DNA from: Psychroflexus gondwanensis ACAM 44
GTDB taxonomy: Bacteria; Bacteroidota; Bacteroidia; Flavobacteriales; Flavobacteriaceae
Assembly (NCBI RefSeq): GCF_000355905.1
Contig: NZ_APLF01000018.1
Coordinates: forward strand, 1-64,000
Direction of reading: 5' to 3'
Length of the DNA: 64,000 nucleotides
Each line of letters starts with the position of its first letter. The first letter of the stretch is position 1. Positions 36,042-43,770 of this stretch are shown here, piece by piece. Made by a program: the position numbers and the translations under genes. The notes under the pieces are model-generated. The model saw nothing but the letters and a program-made list of their open reading frames with translations. It had not been told where the DNA came from and searched no databases.

Positions 36042-36622
36042 TTTTATAGAGGGGCTTTAGCTCTGAAATCTGCCAATTTAAATATTAAGGAGATCACAGT
36101 CCTGACGCCCTTTTTTTAATTCTAATCATTTTTCAGAGGTTGTAAAATAGGGGAGCAACATCCCTCAACATTTTACAATTATTATATTAAGGAGACCGTA
36201 GGCTAAACGCTCTTTTTAATTCTGATTATTTTTTCTATCGTTAATAATGTTATGGGGCATCGCCCACACGTCTTAATAACATATAACAGAAAGACTTTAT
36301 AGAGGGGTGTTAGCCCTGAAATCTGTCCCCGTAAATATTATTGAATTATCAGAACTAACGCCGCCTTTTCAATTCTAATTTTTTCTGTTGTTTATAACAA
36401 TAGGGGGCATCGCTCACACATCTCACTAACCCATAACAGAAAGAGCTTATAGAGGGGCTTTAGCTCTGAAATCTGTCCTCGTAAATATTATTGAATTATC
36501 AGAACTAACGCCCCTTTTCAATTCTAATTTTTTCTATTGTTTATAATATCGGGGGCATCGCCCACACATCTCAATAACATATAACAGAAAGAGTCTGTAG
36601 AGGGGTGTTAGCCCTGAAATCT
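36042..36622. repeat. Hybrid unit and family B repeat block 2
   Basis: Starts with a family B box (AGAGGGGCTTTAGCTCT) fused to a family A unit. A degenerate GTCCTGACGCCC, an AGCAACATCCCT box and the shared linker follow. After that come three family B units with period 148-150. The middle hairpin of family B alternates between GGGGCTTTAGCTCT and GGGGTGTTAGCCCT. Confidence 0.75.
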
Positions 36623-36726
36623 ACCAATGTAAATTGAAGCAGTCATAATAAAGACTAACTATAGTTTTGCCGACAAAATGAATAGATTTTAAATAAACCT
36701 GCATAGTAGCTAATTGTCAAGCTGAA

Positions 36727-38385
36727 TTAAATTCCTTTAGGAATGGCATCAATGAGATGTTTGGTGTAGTCTTTTTTAGGGTTTGCATAGACGATATCAG
36801 CGTCGCCTTGCTCCACAATTTTGCCTTGGTGCATGACCAAAAGTTGATCTGCCATGTACTTGACCACCGCCAAATCATGGGAAATGAAAATATAGGTAAA
36901 TCCAAAATCGGTTTTCAATTCATTGAGGAGGTTCAATACCTGCGCTTGGACAGAAATGTCTAAAGCCGAGACCGACTCATCGCAAATGATGAGTTTAGGT
37001 TGCACAGCAATGGTTCTTGCAATCCCAATACGTTGTCGCTGCCCGCCGCTAAATTCATGCGGATACCTGTTAAAGTGAGCTTCAGACAAGCCTACGCGTT
37101 CCAGAAGTTCAATTGTTTTTTGTTTTCTAGATGTAGCATTGCCATATAATCCGTGGACTTTCATAGGTTCCATGATGGCTTTGCCAACCGAAAGTCTTGG
37201 GTTTAAACTAGAAAATGGATCTTGAAAAATAAGTTGGATATCTTTTCTCAGTTGCCTTAAGGCCTCTCCTTTAAGGTGAGTAATAGGGTGACCTTGGTAT
37301 AAGATTTCACCTTCTGTAGGATCATTGAGCCTAAGAATGGCATTGCCTAAAGTGGATTTTCCACAGCCAGATTCACCAACAAGTCCAAGGGTTTCCCCCT
37401 GATAAATTTTAAAACTTACTCTGTCGACAGCCTGTATTTTTTCGGTTTTTGAAAACCAACCCGAGTTGGAAAAAAAGGTTTTACTTACATTCTTAATTTC
37501 TAGTAATGGTGGTTTCGAATAGATCCTTTCATGCCTTTTTTGTCTCTCTTCTGAAGTTTCTATTTTAGAATTTGGAATATCCTGCATAAAGTCCTTAACT
37601 GTTGGTAAAGACTTAAGTCGTTCACTGGTAGAGGGTTTTGAGGCTAAAAGCGCCTTGGTATATAGATGCTGTGGAGTTTTGAAAATAGAAACCACATCGT
37701 TCTGCTCTACGATTTCTCCTTGATACATGACTGCAACCCGATCTGCTAGTTCTGAAACTAAAGCTAGATCGTGAGAAATAAAGAGAATACCCATTTGAGT
37801 TTCCTGCTGGAGAGATTTCAACAAGGTTAAAATCTCCTTTTGGACAGTAACGTCTAGAGCAGTTGTAGGCTCGTCTGCTATTAAGAGTTTTGGTTTGCAG
37901 GCAATGGCCATAGCAATCATTACTCTTTGCTTTTGACCTCCACTTATTTGGTGAGGATAGCTTTCAAAAATGTCATGGATTCGGGGTAGCTTTACCTTTT
38001 CAAAAAGGCTTAAGACCTCTTGTTTTGCTTTGGATTTAGACAGCTTTTTATGCCGAATTAAAACTTCCGCAACTTGTTTCCCACACGTCATAGAAGGATT
38101 TAAAGAACTCATAGGTTCTTGGAAAATCATTGAAATATCGTTCCCTCGAATGCTCTGGAATTGCTGCTCGGTACATTTTGTGAGGTCTCGATCTTGAAAT
38201 AGAATCTCTCCCTCAACCTGAGCTTTGGGTCCTAATAAACCTAAAATAGACAAGGTAGAAACTGATTTCCCGGAGCCAGACTCGCCTACAATACCTAAAA
38301 TCTCGTTGGGTTGTAACTGAAAGTCGATGTTTTTGATCACTCTTTCGTCACCAAAACTGACTTGAAGGTTTTTTACATTTAGCAT
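36727..38385 (-). CDS. Fused oligopeptide ABC transporter ATPase (DppD-DppF type)
   Basis: Powers peptide or related solute import. The 552-residue product contains two complete ABC domains. The first (about 1-260) has [13 protein letters not shown] and [14 protein letters not shown]. The second (about 295-550) has [15 protein letters not shown] and [14 protein letters not shown]. Each ends with an oligopeptide_ABC C-terminal extension. The matching permease and binding-protein genes are not in the window, so the substrate is unknown; GsiA- and YejF-type proteins have the same fused plan. The start overlaps the exonuclease stop by one base. Confidence 0.92.
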   Translation of the reverse strand: MLNVKNLQVSFGDERVIKNIDFQLQPNEILGIVGESGSGKSVSTLSILGLLGPKAQVEGEILFQDRDLTKCTEQQFQSIRGNDISMIFQEPMSSLNPSMTCGKQVAEVLIRHKKLSKSKAKQEVLSLFEKVKLPRIHDIFESYPHQISGGQKQRVMIAMAIACKPKLLIADEPTTALDVTVQKEILTLLKSLQQETQMGILFISHDLALVSELADRVAVMYQGEIVEQNDVVSIFKTPQHLYTKALLASKPSTSERLKSLPTVKDFMQDIPNSKIETSEERQKRHERIYSKPPLLEIKNVSKTFFSNSGWFSKTEKIQAVDRVSFKIYQGETLGLVGESGCGKSTLGNAILRLNDPTEGEILYQGHPITHLKGEALRQLRKDIQLIFQDPFSSLNPRLSVGKAIMEPMKVHGLYGNATSRKQKTIELLERVGLSEAHFNRYPHEFSGGQRQRIGIARTIAVQPKLIICDESVSALDISVQAQVLNLLNELKTDFGFTYIFISHDLAVVKYMADQLLVMHQGKIVEQGDADIVYANPKKDYTKHLIDAIPKGI

Positions 38386-39098
38386 TACACAGAAATCAGT
38401 TCATGATCTTCCAAGAGCTCTTCCTGGCGAAGCTTCAAAATTAATTGTGCTACGGCAATAACGTCTTTTTCGCAATAGGTTACAATCCTATCCAAGTCTT
38501 TTTCTTTATAAAACACATCTCTAACTTGGCTGCCATCAATATCATCTTTTGGAGAAGGGATATTGAAAAGCTCGGTGAGTAATTTTAAGGAGGTGTAGTG
38601 TTTATAATCTCCAAATTTCCATAATTCTAAAGTATCTAAATGAGGAATTTCCCAAGGTTTTTTACCAAAAAGCTGAAGTTGACTTGGTAGAGCAATGCCG
38701 CAGATAAGCATTCTTCTAGCGATATACGGAAAATCAAATTCCTTAGCATTATGCCCACACATCAGGTGATGAGGAAGGCTGAAATAGTCTTCAACAAGTA
38801 GTTTGAAACGCTTTAATAAATCGGCCTCTTCACCATAAAAACTCGTGGTTCTAAATTTACGCTCATTACCTTTAAAATTAAAATAGCCTACAGAAATACA
38901 GACGATCTTACCAAACTCAGCCCAGATGCCAGCTCGCTCGTAATACTCTTTGGGAGAATGGTCCTCCTTTCTTTGATACTCTGTTTTGTCTGCAAAAAGC
39001 TTTTGCTTAGTCGGAGATAAGTCTTCGAAATCTGCGTGTTCTGGAACCGTTTCAATATCTAAAAACAAAATATGTTCTAAGTTGAGTTTGTCTAACAT
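38385..39098 (-). CDS. PolB-like 3'-5' exonuclease
   Basis: The 237-residue product belongs to the stand-alone DnaQ/PolB-type exonuclease group (DNA_pol_B_exo2). Motif Exo I is FLDIETVPE near residue 12-20, Exo II is GHNAKEFDFPYIARR near 113-127, and Exo III is YCEKDVIAVAQL near 208-219. These supply the acidic metal ligands. Likely acts in DNA repair or processing; the specific role is unknown. A partial duplicate with an internal deletion lies at 42282-42449, on the far side of nrdJ. Confidence 0.86.
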   Translation of the reverse strand: MLDKLNLEHILFLDIETVPEHADFEDLSPTKQKLFADKTEYQRKEDHSPKEYYERAGIWAEFGKIVCISVGYFNFKGNERKFRTTSFYGEEADLLKRFKLLVEDYFSLPHHLMCGHNAKEFDFPYIARRMLICGIALPSQLQLFGKKPWEIPHLDTLELWKFGDYKHYTSLKLLTELFNIPSPKDDIDGSQVRDVFYKEKDLDRIVTYCEKDVIAVAQLILKLRQEELLEDHELISV

Positions 39099-39409
39099 AA
39101 TAAGGATTTGTTTTCTCTGTTAATTGAACTAATTTACTGAAAATTTAAAAGAAAAGAAAGGATGGAGGGTTTCTCGAAAATATCAATTAATCCAAACTCA
39201 ACTCTGCACGACTTGTATAACGCGTGTAATCCATTGTCTAGTTACAAAATAGATATCATCATTTATCCACTAAGCGTATTGATTATAAGCATTGAAGGCT
39301 TAATCAAAAATTACAAAAGAACCTTTTTCTAAGTTTAAATCGTTTAAAGAGGGATGCTCGTGCGTTTCTACTTCAAAAAAGTAACGTTAAATGAAGGCGC
39401 AGGAATTTA
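39099..39409. other. Intergenic region between nrdJ and exonuclease gene
   Basis: 311 bases of AT-rich DNA. The part next to the exonuclease gene (39099 to about 39150) is duplicated at 42450-42493. Beyond that no coding sequence, clear terminator or repeat is recognised; nrdJ runs into this region from the right. Confidence 0.6.
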
Positions 39410-41956
39410 TCACCCACACTTAGAATCGCCGCAACTTTTACATTTTAAGCAGCCTTCTTCAAAAATTAAGCCGTCTGGATCGTTACAGTTCGGACATTTT
39501 TTATCCAAAGCTTCTGTTCCTTCTGGTACAAAACGTTTTAATGCTCTGGCAACTCCATTTTTCCAGGTGTTGATGTGATCGTCGTATAAGTTCAAATTCT
39601 GAACTAAATCTACAACATAAGGGATTGGCATTCCGTGGCGCAATACTCCAGAAATTAATTTAGCATAGTTCCAAAATTCCTTATCAAAGGATCTCGATAA
39701 GCCTTCAATGGTTATTTTGTAGCCTTCACTATCTATATATTGAAAATCGTACCTCGACGAACCGTCATCATTTCTATTTTTTGTAACCCAACCTTTTTCT
39801 ACCCATTGTGGCAAATTGAAAGCATCTTTCATTTGACCTGTAAAAATTTCATAAGGCCGTCCATCCACCAAACCAATAACGGCTAACCATTTTTCAGAGT
39901 CATTATGAAAACGCACAATCTCTGCTTCAATTCTATCTGGTCGTTTGGCGGTTAGCGTTTCAGTTGAAGTAATCGTCTGTTCTTTAGTTTTTTGGTCTGT
40001 TGACACTAAAATTCCACTTCTTGACCCATCTCTATAAACGGTTATTCCTTTTAAACCTTTTTGCCATGAATCCACATAAATATCGCCGACCGAATCTACT
40101 GTTACATCAGAAGCCAAATTAATGGTTGAGCTAATAGAATGGGTTGTGTATTTTTGAACCAAAGCTTGCATTTCTACCCGTTTTTTCCAATCAATTTCTG
40201 GTGCAGTTGCTCCAGCATAAGGACTTTCGGCTACATCTGATTTACCAGTGGTATTCATCCACGTTTCATATTTTTTATGATACACGGTAAATTCTTCAAA
40301 TCCATCACCTAATTCATCTACAAAATCGACTTTAGAATTTTCGTCATTGGTATTTACTTTTCTTCGTCTTACGTAAGATAATAGAAATACAGGCTCAATA
40401 CCCGAAGAGACTTGTGCCAACATACTTAATGAACCTGTTGGTGCAACGGTACTTATAGAGATATTTCTTCGGCCATGCTCAATCATTCTTTCGTACATCT
40501 CAGGAAATTCTTTTGCCATCATTTGTACAAATTCTGAGGTGTCTTCAATATTTCTATTGAACACTTCAAACTGACCTCTTGTGATGGCCATATCGATACT
40601 ACTATCAAATTCGGCAGTCATTTTTGTTTTCATAATGTCATTAACAACTGCTAAAGCATCGTCGGTATCAAACTTAATTCCTAAGGCTGCAATAGCATCA
40701 GCTAAAGCTGTAAACCCTAAACCTGTACGTCTTCCTTTTTTACCTGTTTCAGCCAATAAATTCCAGAGATCTTTCTCTGTTCTTTTGATGGCCTCTGGTT
40801 CTGGATCTGCATTGATTTTAGCTAAAATACGCTCAACGGCTTCCAATTCTAAATCCACCAAATCGTCCATAAGCCGCTGTGTTTCGTAAACCACTTCGTA
40901 AAACTTCTTAAAGTTGAATTTTGCGTTTTTAGTGAATGGGGCTTCAACAAAACCGAATAAATTAACCGCAATCAGTCGGCAACTATCACCACCTTGCATC
41001 GCAATTTCTGAACATGGATTGGTAGAACTATTTTTAAATTCTGGATATACAGAAGAGGTTGAATAATGATGCTGTCTGTCCCAGAAAATTAATCCTGGTT
41101 CTGCAGTATTGTGAGCACAAGTGATGATTTTATCCCAAAGATCTTTTGCGTCAATCTCCTTAGTATATTCTGGGTCCTTACTTTCAATTGGCCATTGTAA
41201 GGTGAACTTAGTATCGTTAACAACAGCTTGCATAAATTCATCTGACAAGCGAATAGAAATATTAGCTCCGGTTATTTTGGTTAAATCTTGTTTTATCGTA
41301 ATAAAATCCTCAATGTCTGGATGTTTAACGTCCATAGTAAGCATTAAAGCACCACGTCTTCCGTTTTGAGCGACTTCTCTTGTCGTGTTTGAAAACCGAT
41401 TCATAAATGAAACTGCTCCTGTTGTAGAACCAGCAGCATTAGACACCAAAGCATCTTTTGGACGCAATTCTGACAAGTCCACTCCCACTCCACAACGTCT
41501 CTTAAATAGTTGCGCTAATTGCTCATCTGTATGGCAAACACCTCCATAAGAATCTAAAACCGAAGGCACCACAATACAATTTGATAATGACGCAATGACT
41601 TGATCGTTACCTAAACCGAACATCACACTTCCCTGTGGAATAACGTATTTAAAATCTTTAAAAAGTTGATATATTTTAGTCTCGTCTAACGGTTTTCTGT
41701 TTTTACCGTAATCTGATAAATGTTCTGAAACGGTTTCGGTAGATGCATATTTATTTTCAACACGACCAAATTCTTTGGCCATTCGCAAATGCATTTCGTC
41801 GGGAGATTTTTCCAAATAATTACCATGTTTATCTTTTAGACAATACTTGTTAATCCAAGTGGTTGCGGCAAGTTCATCGTTATTGAAATACTCTAAAGAT
41901 TGCTCTAAGACATCTTTATAAGTGTATGATATTGAGGGGGATACGGTTTGACTCAT
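39410..41956 (-). CDS. nrdJ: Adenosylcobalamin-dependent ribonucleotide reductase (class II, NrdJ)
   Basis: Makes deoxyribonucleotides using a B12 radical, with or without oxygen. The 848-residue product has the ten-stranded barrel marks GVGVDLSELRP (about residues 156-166), NPCSEIAMQ (active-site Cys, about 317-325) and TGLGFTALADAIAALG. Its C-terminal Cys-rich tail, CPNCNDPDGLIFEEGCLKCKSCG in pattern CxxC...CxxC, serves zinc binding and disulfide exchange. No B12-riboswitch box is seen upstream. Flanked by exonuclease-gene copies, which suggests insertion or duplication at this site. Confidence 0.93.
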   Translation of the reverse strand: MSQTVSPSISYTYKDVLEQSLEYFNNDELAATTWINKYCLKDKHGNYLEKSPDEMHLRMAKEFGRVENKYASTETVSEHLSDYGKNRKPLDETKIYQLFKDFKYVIPQGSVMFGLGNDQVIASLSNCIVVPSVLDSYGGVCHTDEQLAQLFKRRCGVGVDLSELRPKDALVSNAAGSTTGAVSFMNRFSNTTREVAQNGRRGALMLTMDVKHPDIEDFITIKQDLTKITGANISIRLSDEFMQAVVNDTKFTLQWPIESKDPEYTKEIDAKDLWDKIITCAHNTAEPGLIFWDRQHHYSTSSVYPEFKNSSTNPCSEIAMQGGDSCRLIAVNLFGFVEAPFTKNAKFNFKKFYEVVYETQRLMDDLVDLELEAVERILAKINADPEPEAIKRTEKDLWNLLAETGKKGRRTGLGFTALADAIAALGIKFDTDDALAVVNDIMKTKMTAEFDSSIDMAITRGQFEVFNRNIEDTSEFVQMMAKEFPEMYERMIEHGRRNISISTVAPTGSLSMLAQVSSGIEPVFLLSYVRRRKVNTNDENSKVDFVDELGDGFEEFTVYHKKYETWMNTTGKSDVAESPYAGATAPEIDWKKRVEMQALVQKYTTHSISSTINLASDVTVDSVGDIYVDSWQKGLKGITVYRDGSRSGILVSTDQKTKEQTITSTETLTAKRPDRIEAEIVRFHNDSEKWLAVIGLVDGRPYEIFTGQMKDAFNLPQWVEKGWVTKNRNDDGSSRYDFQYIDSEGYKITIEGLSRSFDKEFWNYAKLISGVLRHGMPIPYVVDLVQNLNLYDDHINTWKNGVARALKRFVPEGTEALDKKCPNCNDPDGLIFEEGCLKCKSCGDSKCG

Positions 41957-41993
41957 ATTGAAATTTATTTTTGAAATATTAGTACGATAGCCA

Positions 41994-42001
41994 CAAATTT
42001 A
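41994..42001 (-). promoter_or_regulatory. -7 box for nrdJ
   Basis: TAAATTTG on the minus strand, exact TAnnTTTG, 37 bases upstream of the nrdJ ATG. Predicted transcription start is near 41988-41990. Confidence 0.5.
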
Positions 42002-42021
42002 CCGAACAATAAATGGATAAA

Positions 42022-42037
42022 CATGATAAATATCATG
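42022..42037. promoter_or_regulatory. CRP/FNR-like palindrome upstream of nrdJ
   Basis: CATGATA-AA-TATCATG is a perfect inverted repeat containing TGAT-N4-ATCA, the core of CRP/FNR-family sites (FNR consensus TTGAT-N4-ATCAA). Its centre is about 40 bases upstream of the predicted nrdJ start, the usual place for a class II activator site. The regulator is not in the window. Confidence 0.45.
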
Positions 42038-42281
42038 CTTGTTGATAAGTCGGGGGGGGGCTGTTAATTAATTAAAAATTATCTAAAATTTCTGTCTCAA
42101 TTAGTGCGATTCCGATGATGGCCTTTAAGGGTATTAATTTGTCATACAACTTATGCTAAGAAGATTCTAAGACTGGAACCTTAGTAAAAGTCACCAGAAC
42201 TATTTGCTTTAGCTAAAAGTAATTCAACCATTTTATTGTTGTGGTTTAATTATTCGATTAAGAATTTATAGAGGACAGTAA
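42038..42281. other. Intergenic stretch with G9 tract, no gene seen
   Basis: After the palindrome there is a run of nine G (42052-42060), unusual in this AT-rich genome. About 220 bases follow in which no coding sequence, RNA gene or repeat is recognised. Confidence 0.55.
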
Positions 42282-42449
42282 TCAGTTACATATAGCTTGA
42301 TTGTGATGAACTTTTTCTTTATAAAACACATCTCTAACTTGGCTGCCATCAATATCATCTCTTGGAGATAAGTCTTCTAAGTCGGCGTGTTCTGGAACCG
42401 TTTCAATATCCAAAAACAAAATATGTTCTAAGTTGAGTTTGTGTAACAT
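42282..42449 (-). pseudogene. Partial, internally deleted copy of the PolB-like exonuclease gene
   Basis: Encodes 55 residues in one open frame. Residues 1-29 match the start of the exonuclease at 38385-39098, including Exo I FLDIETVPE. The frame then jumps, after LSP, to DDIDGSQVRDVFYKEK, which lies about 150 residues further on in the full gene. About nine unrelated residues and a stop follow. The joint has short homology (TCTCC in both parental sites). Exo II and Exo III are gone, so it cannot be an active exonuclease. Upstream DNA to about 42493 is also duplicated. Confidence 0.85.
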
Positions 42450-42592
42450 AATAAGGATTTGTTTTCTTTTATAATCGAACTAATTTACTGAAATTAAATT
42501 GATCCATTTTCAGGATAAAATTAAGTGGAAAAGATTTCCAAAGACATTGTAATTATCTTAAAGTCAAAGTTATGTAATTCAAAAAATAAACT

Positions 42593-42600
42593 TACTTTTG
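42593..42600 (+). promoter_or_regulatory. -7 box for rpsP-rimM
   Basis: TACTTTTG, exact TAnnTTTG, 49 bases before the rpsP ATG, leaving a leader of about 45 bases. Confidence 0.55.
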
Positions 42601-42618
42601 CACCTCATTATTAATAAC

Positions 42619-42634
42619 GGGAGTCGAGAACTCC
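42619..42634 (+). promoter_or_regulatory. Hairpin in rpsP leader
   Basis: GGAGT-CGAGA-ACTCC (arms 42620-42624 and 42630-42634) lies in the short leader between the -7 box and the rpsP start. It could be a translational control element for the ribosomal protein operon or a simple stem. Only its structure is seen. Confidence 0.4.
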
Positions 42635-42649
42635 AAAATTTAATTTTTT

Positions 42650-43225
42650 ATGCCAGTTAAAATAAGATTACAAAGACACGGTAAAAAAGGGAAACCTTTT
42701 TTCTGGATCGTCGCTGCAGATGCTCGTGCTAAAAGAGATGGTAAATACCTTGAGAAATTAGGGATTTACAATCCTGTTACTCAGCCCGCTACTATTGAGC
42801 TTAATGTAGATTCAACTGTAAAATGGTTACGAAATGGTGCACAACCAACCGATACTGCAAAACGTATTTTATCTTACAAAGGCGCTTTGATGAAAAAACA
42901 CCTGTTAGCAGGTGTTGATAAAGGAGCGTTAACAGAGGAAGAAGCAGAGAAGAAATTCGAAGCTTGGATGTCTGAGAAAGGAGATAAAATTTCTACTGCT
43001 GAAGAAAAAGCAGCAAAAGTTAAAGAAGCAGATAGAGAAAAAGCATTGGAAGCAGAAAGAGAAGTAAATGCTAAGCGTGAAGCTGAAGCAAAAGCTGCTC
43101 AAGACGAGGAAGAAGCTAAAGTAAAAGAAGAAGCTGATGCTAAGGCTGCAGCAGAATCTGAAAAAGAATCTAAAGAAGAAGCTCCTGCTGAAGAAGAGTC
43201 ATCTGAAGATACTAAAAAAGCTTAA
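42650..43225 (+). CDS. rpsP: 30S ribosomal protein S16 with long C-terminal tail
   Basis: Small-subunit assembly protein. Residues 1 to about 80 are canonical S16: VKIRLQRHGKKGKPFFWIV, then AKRDGKYLEKLGIYNP. The total of 191 residues is more than twice the usual 80-90. The extra part (about 85-191) is nearly all Ala, Glu and Lys and likely forms a long charged helix; such tails are seen in Bacteroidota S16. It is followed 11 bases later by rimM, the standard partner. Confidence 0.95.
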   Translation: MPVKIRLQRHGKKGKPFFWIVAADARAKRDGKYLEKLGIYNPVTQPATIELNVDSTVKWLRNGAQPTDTAKRILSYKGALMKKHLLAGVDKGALTEEEAEKKFEAWMSEKGDKISTAEEKAAKVKEADREKALEAEREVNAKREAEAKAAQDEEEAKVKEEADAKAAAESEKESKEEAPAEEESSEDTKKA

Positions 43226-43236
43226 CATTTTCTACG

Positions 43237-43767
43237 ATGACCAAAGATGATTGTTTTTATTTAGGTCAAATCGTAAGTAAATTTAGTTTTAAAGGGGAGT
43301 TGCAAATCAAGTTAGATACCGACGAACCTGAACTCTATGAACATTTGGAATCAATTTTTGTGGATTACCGCAATAAATTGATTCCTTTTTTTGTGGAAAA
43401 ATCTAACCTCCAAAAAAGTAATTTATTACGCGTAAAACTAGAGGAAGTCAACGAAGAAGGAGATGCGGACGACTTGCTAAAAAGAGACGTTTACCTGCCG
43501 TTATCTAAGTTACCCAAACTTGACGGTAATAAATTTTACTATCACGATGTTATAGGTTATAAAGCGGTAGATGTCACTCATGGTGAGATTGGGACCATCC
43601 AGTTTGTCAATGACCAAACTATGCAAGCCCTTTTCTTTATTGATTTTAACGGTAAAGAAATAATTATACCTGTGAATGACAGATTTATACAAAAGGTGGA
43701 TAAGGATGAACATATCATTTACTTCCAAACCCCAGAGGGTTTAATAGATATGTATTTGGAAGACTAG
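43237..43767 (+). CDS. rimM: Ribosome maturation factor RimM
   Basis: Assists 16S rRNA processing and 30S head assembly with S19. The 176-residue product has an N-terminal RimM domain beginning CFYLGQIVSKFSFKGELQIK (residues 5-24) and a C-terminal PRC-barrel with YYHDVIGYKAVD and IIIPVNDRFIQKVD. It is the second gene of the rpsP unit and stops three bases before the convergent rodA stop. Confidence 0.94.
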   Translation: MTKDDCFYLGQIVSKFSFKGELQIKLDTDEPELYEHLESIFVDYRNKLIPFFVEKSNLQKSNLLRVKLEEVNEEGDADDLLKRDVYLPLSKLPKLDGNKFYYHDVIGYKAVDVTHGEIGTIQFVNDQTMQALFFIDFNGKEIIIPVNDRFIQKVDKDEHIIYFQTPEGLIDMYLED

Positions 43768-43770
43768 TTT

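Larger units (their letters stand above)
35062..36622. repeat. Mosaic array of REP-like hairpin repeats
   Basis: About 1.56 kb of non-coding DNA with no open reading frame of 60 codons in any frame. It is built from two interleaved repeat families. Family A has a period of 175-177 bases (boxes at 35081, 35256, 35433 and 35858). Family B has a period of 148-150 bases (boxes at 36254, 36404 and 36552, plus 35637). Within each unit short GC-rich hairpins recur about every 50 bases, most with a GGGC-loop-GCCC core, separated by AT-rich spacers. Similar REP/BIME-like arrays occur in other Bacteroidota. No transposase or RAYT gene lies nearby. Confidence 0.85.

Noticed and set aside
35131-36620. 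Integron attC sites (motifs such as GTTAGCC and GGCTAAC)
   Set aside because: The triplets do not fit the attC core pattern at all positions, boxes are about 50 bases apart with no cassette genes between them, and there is no integron integrase.
35062-36622. CRISPR array
   Set aside because: Repeats are long, nested and of two kinds, and the sequence between boxes is itself repeated rather than unique. No cas gene is nearby.
34990-36720. Retron or group II intron RNA
   Set aside because: No reverse transcriptase gene in the window and no recognisable domain V or msr/msd layout; the region is tandem repeats.
39410-41956. nrdJ as part of an insertion sequence or transposon
   Set aside because: No transposase, terminal inverted repeats or target-site duplication is visible; only exonuclease-gene homology flanks it.
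41957-42300. Cobalamin riboswitch upstream of B12-dependent nrdJ
   Set aside because: No B12-box-like conserved sequence or multi-stem layout is seen on the minus strand upstream of nrdJ.
42282-42449. Functional 55-residue protein
   Set aside because: It is an exact splice of two separated parts of the exonuclease with an unrelated tail and lacks the Exo II and Exo III motifs, so it is best read as a deleted duplicate.
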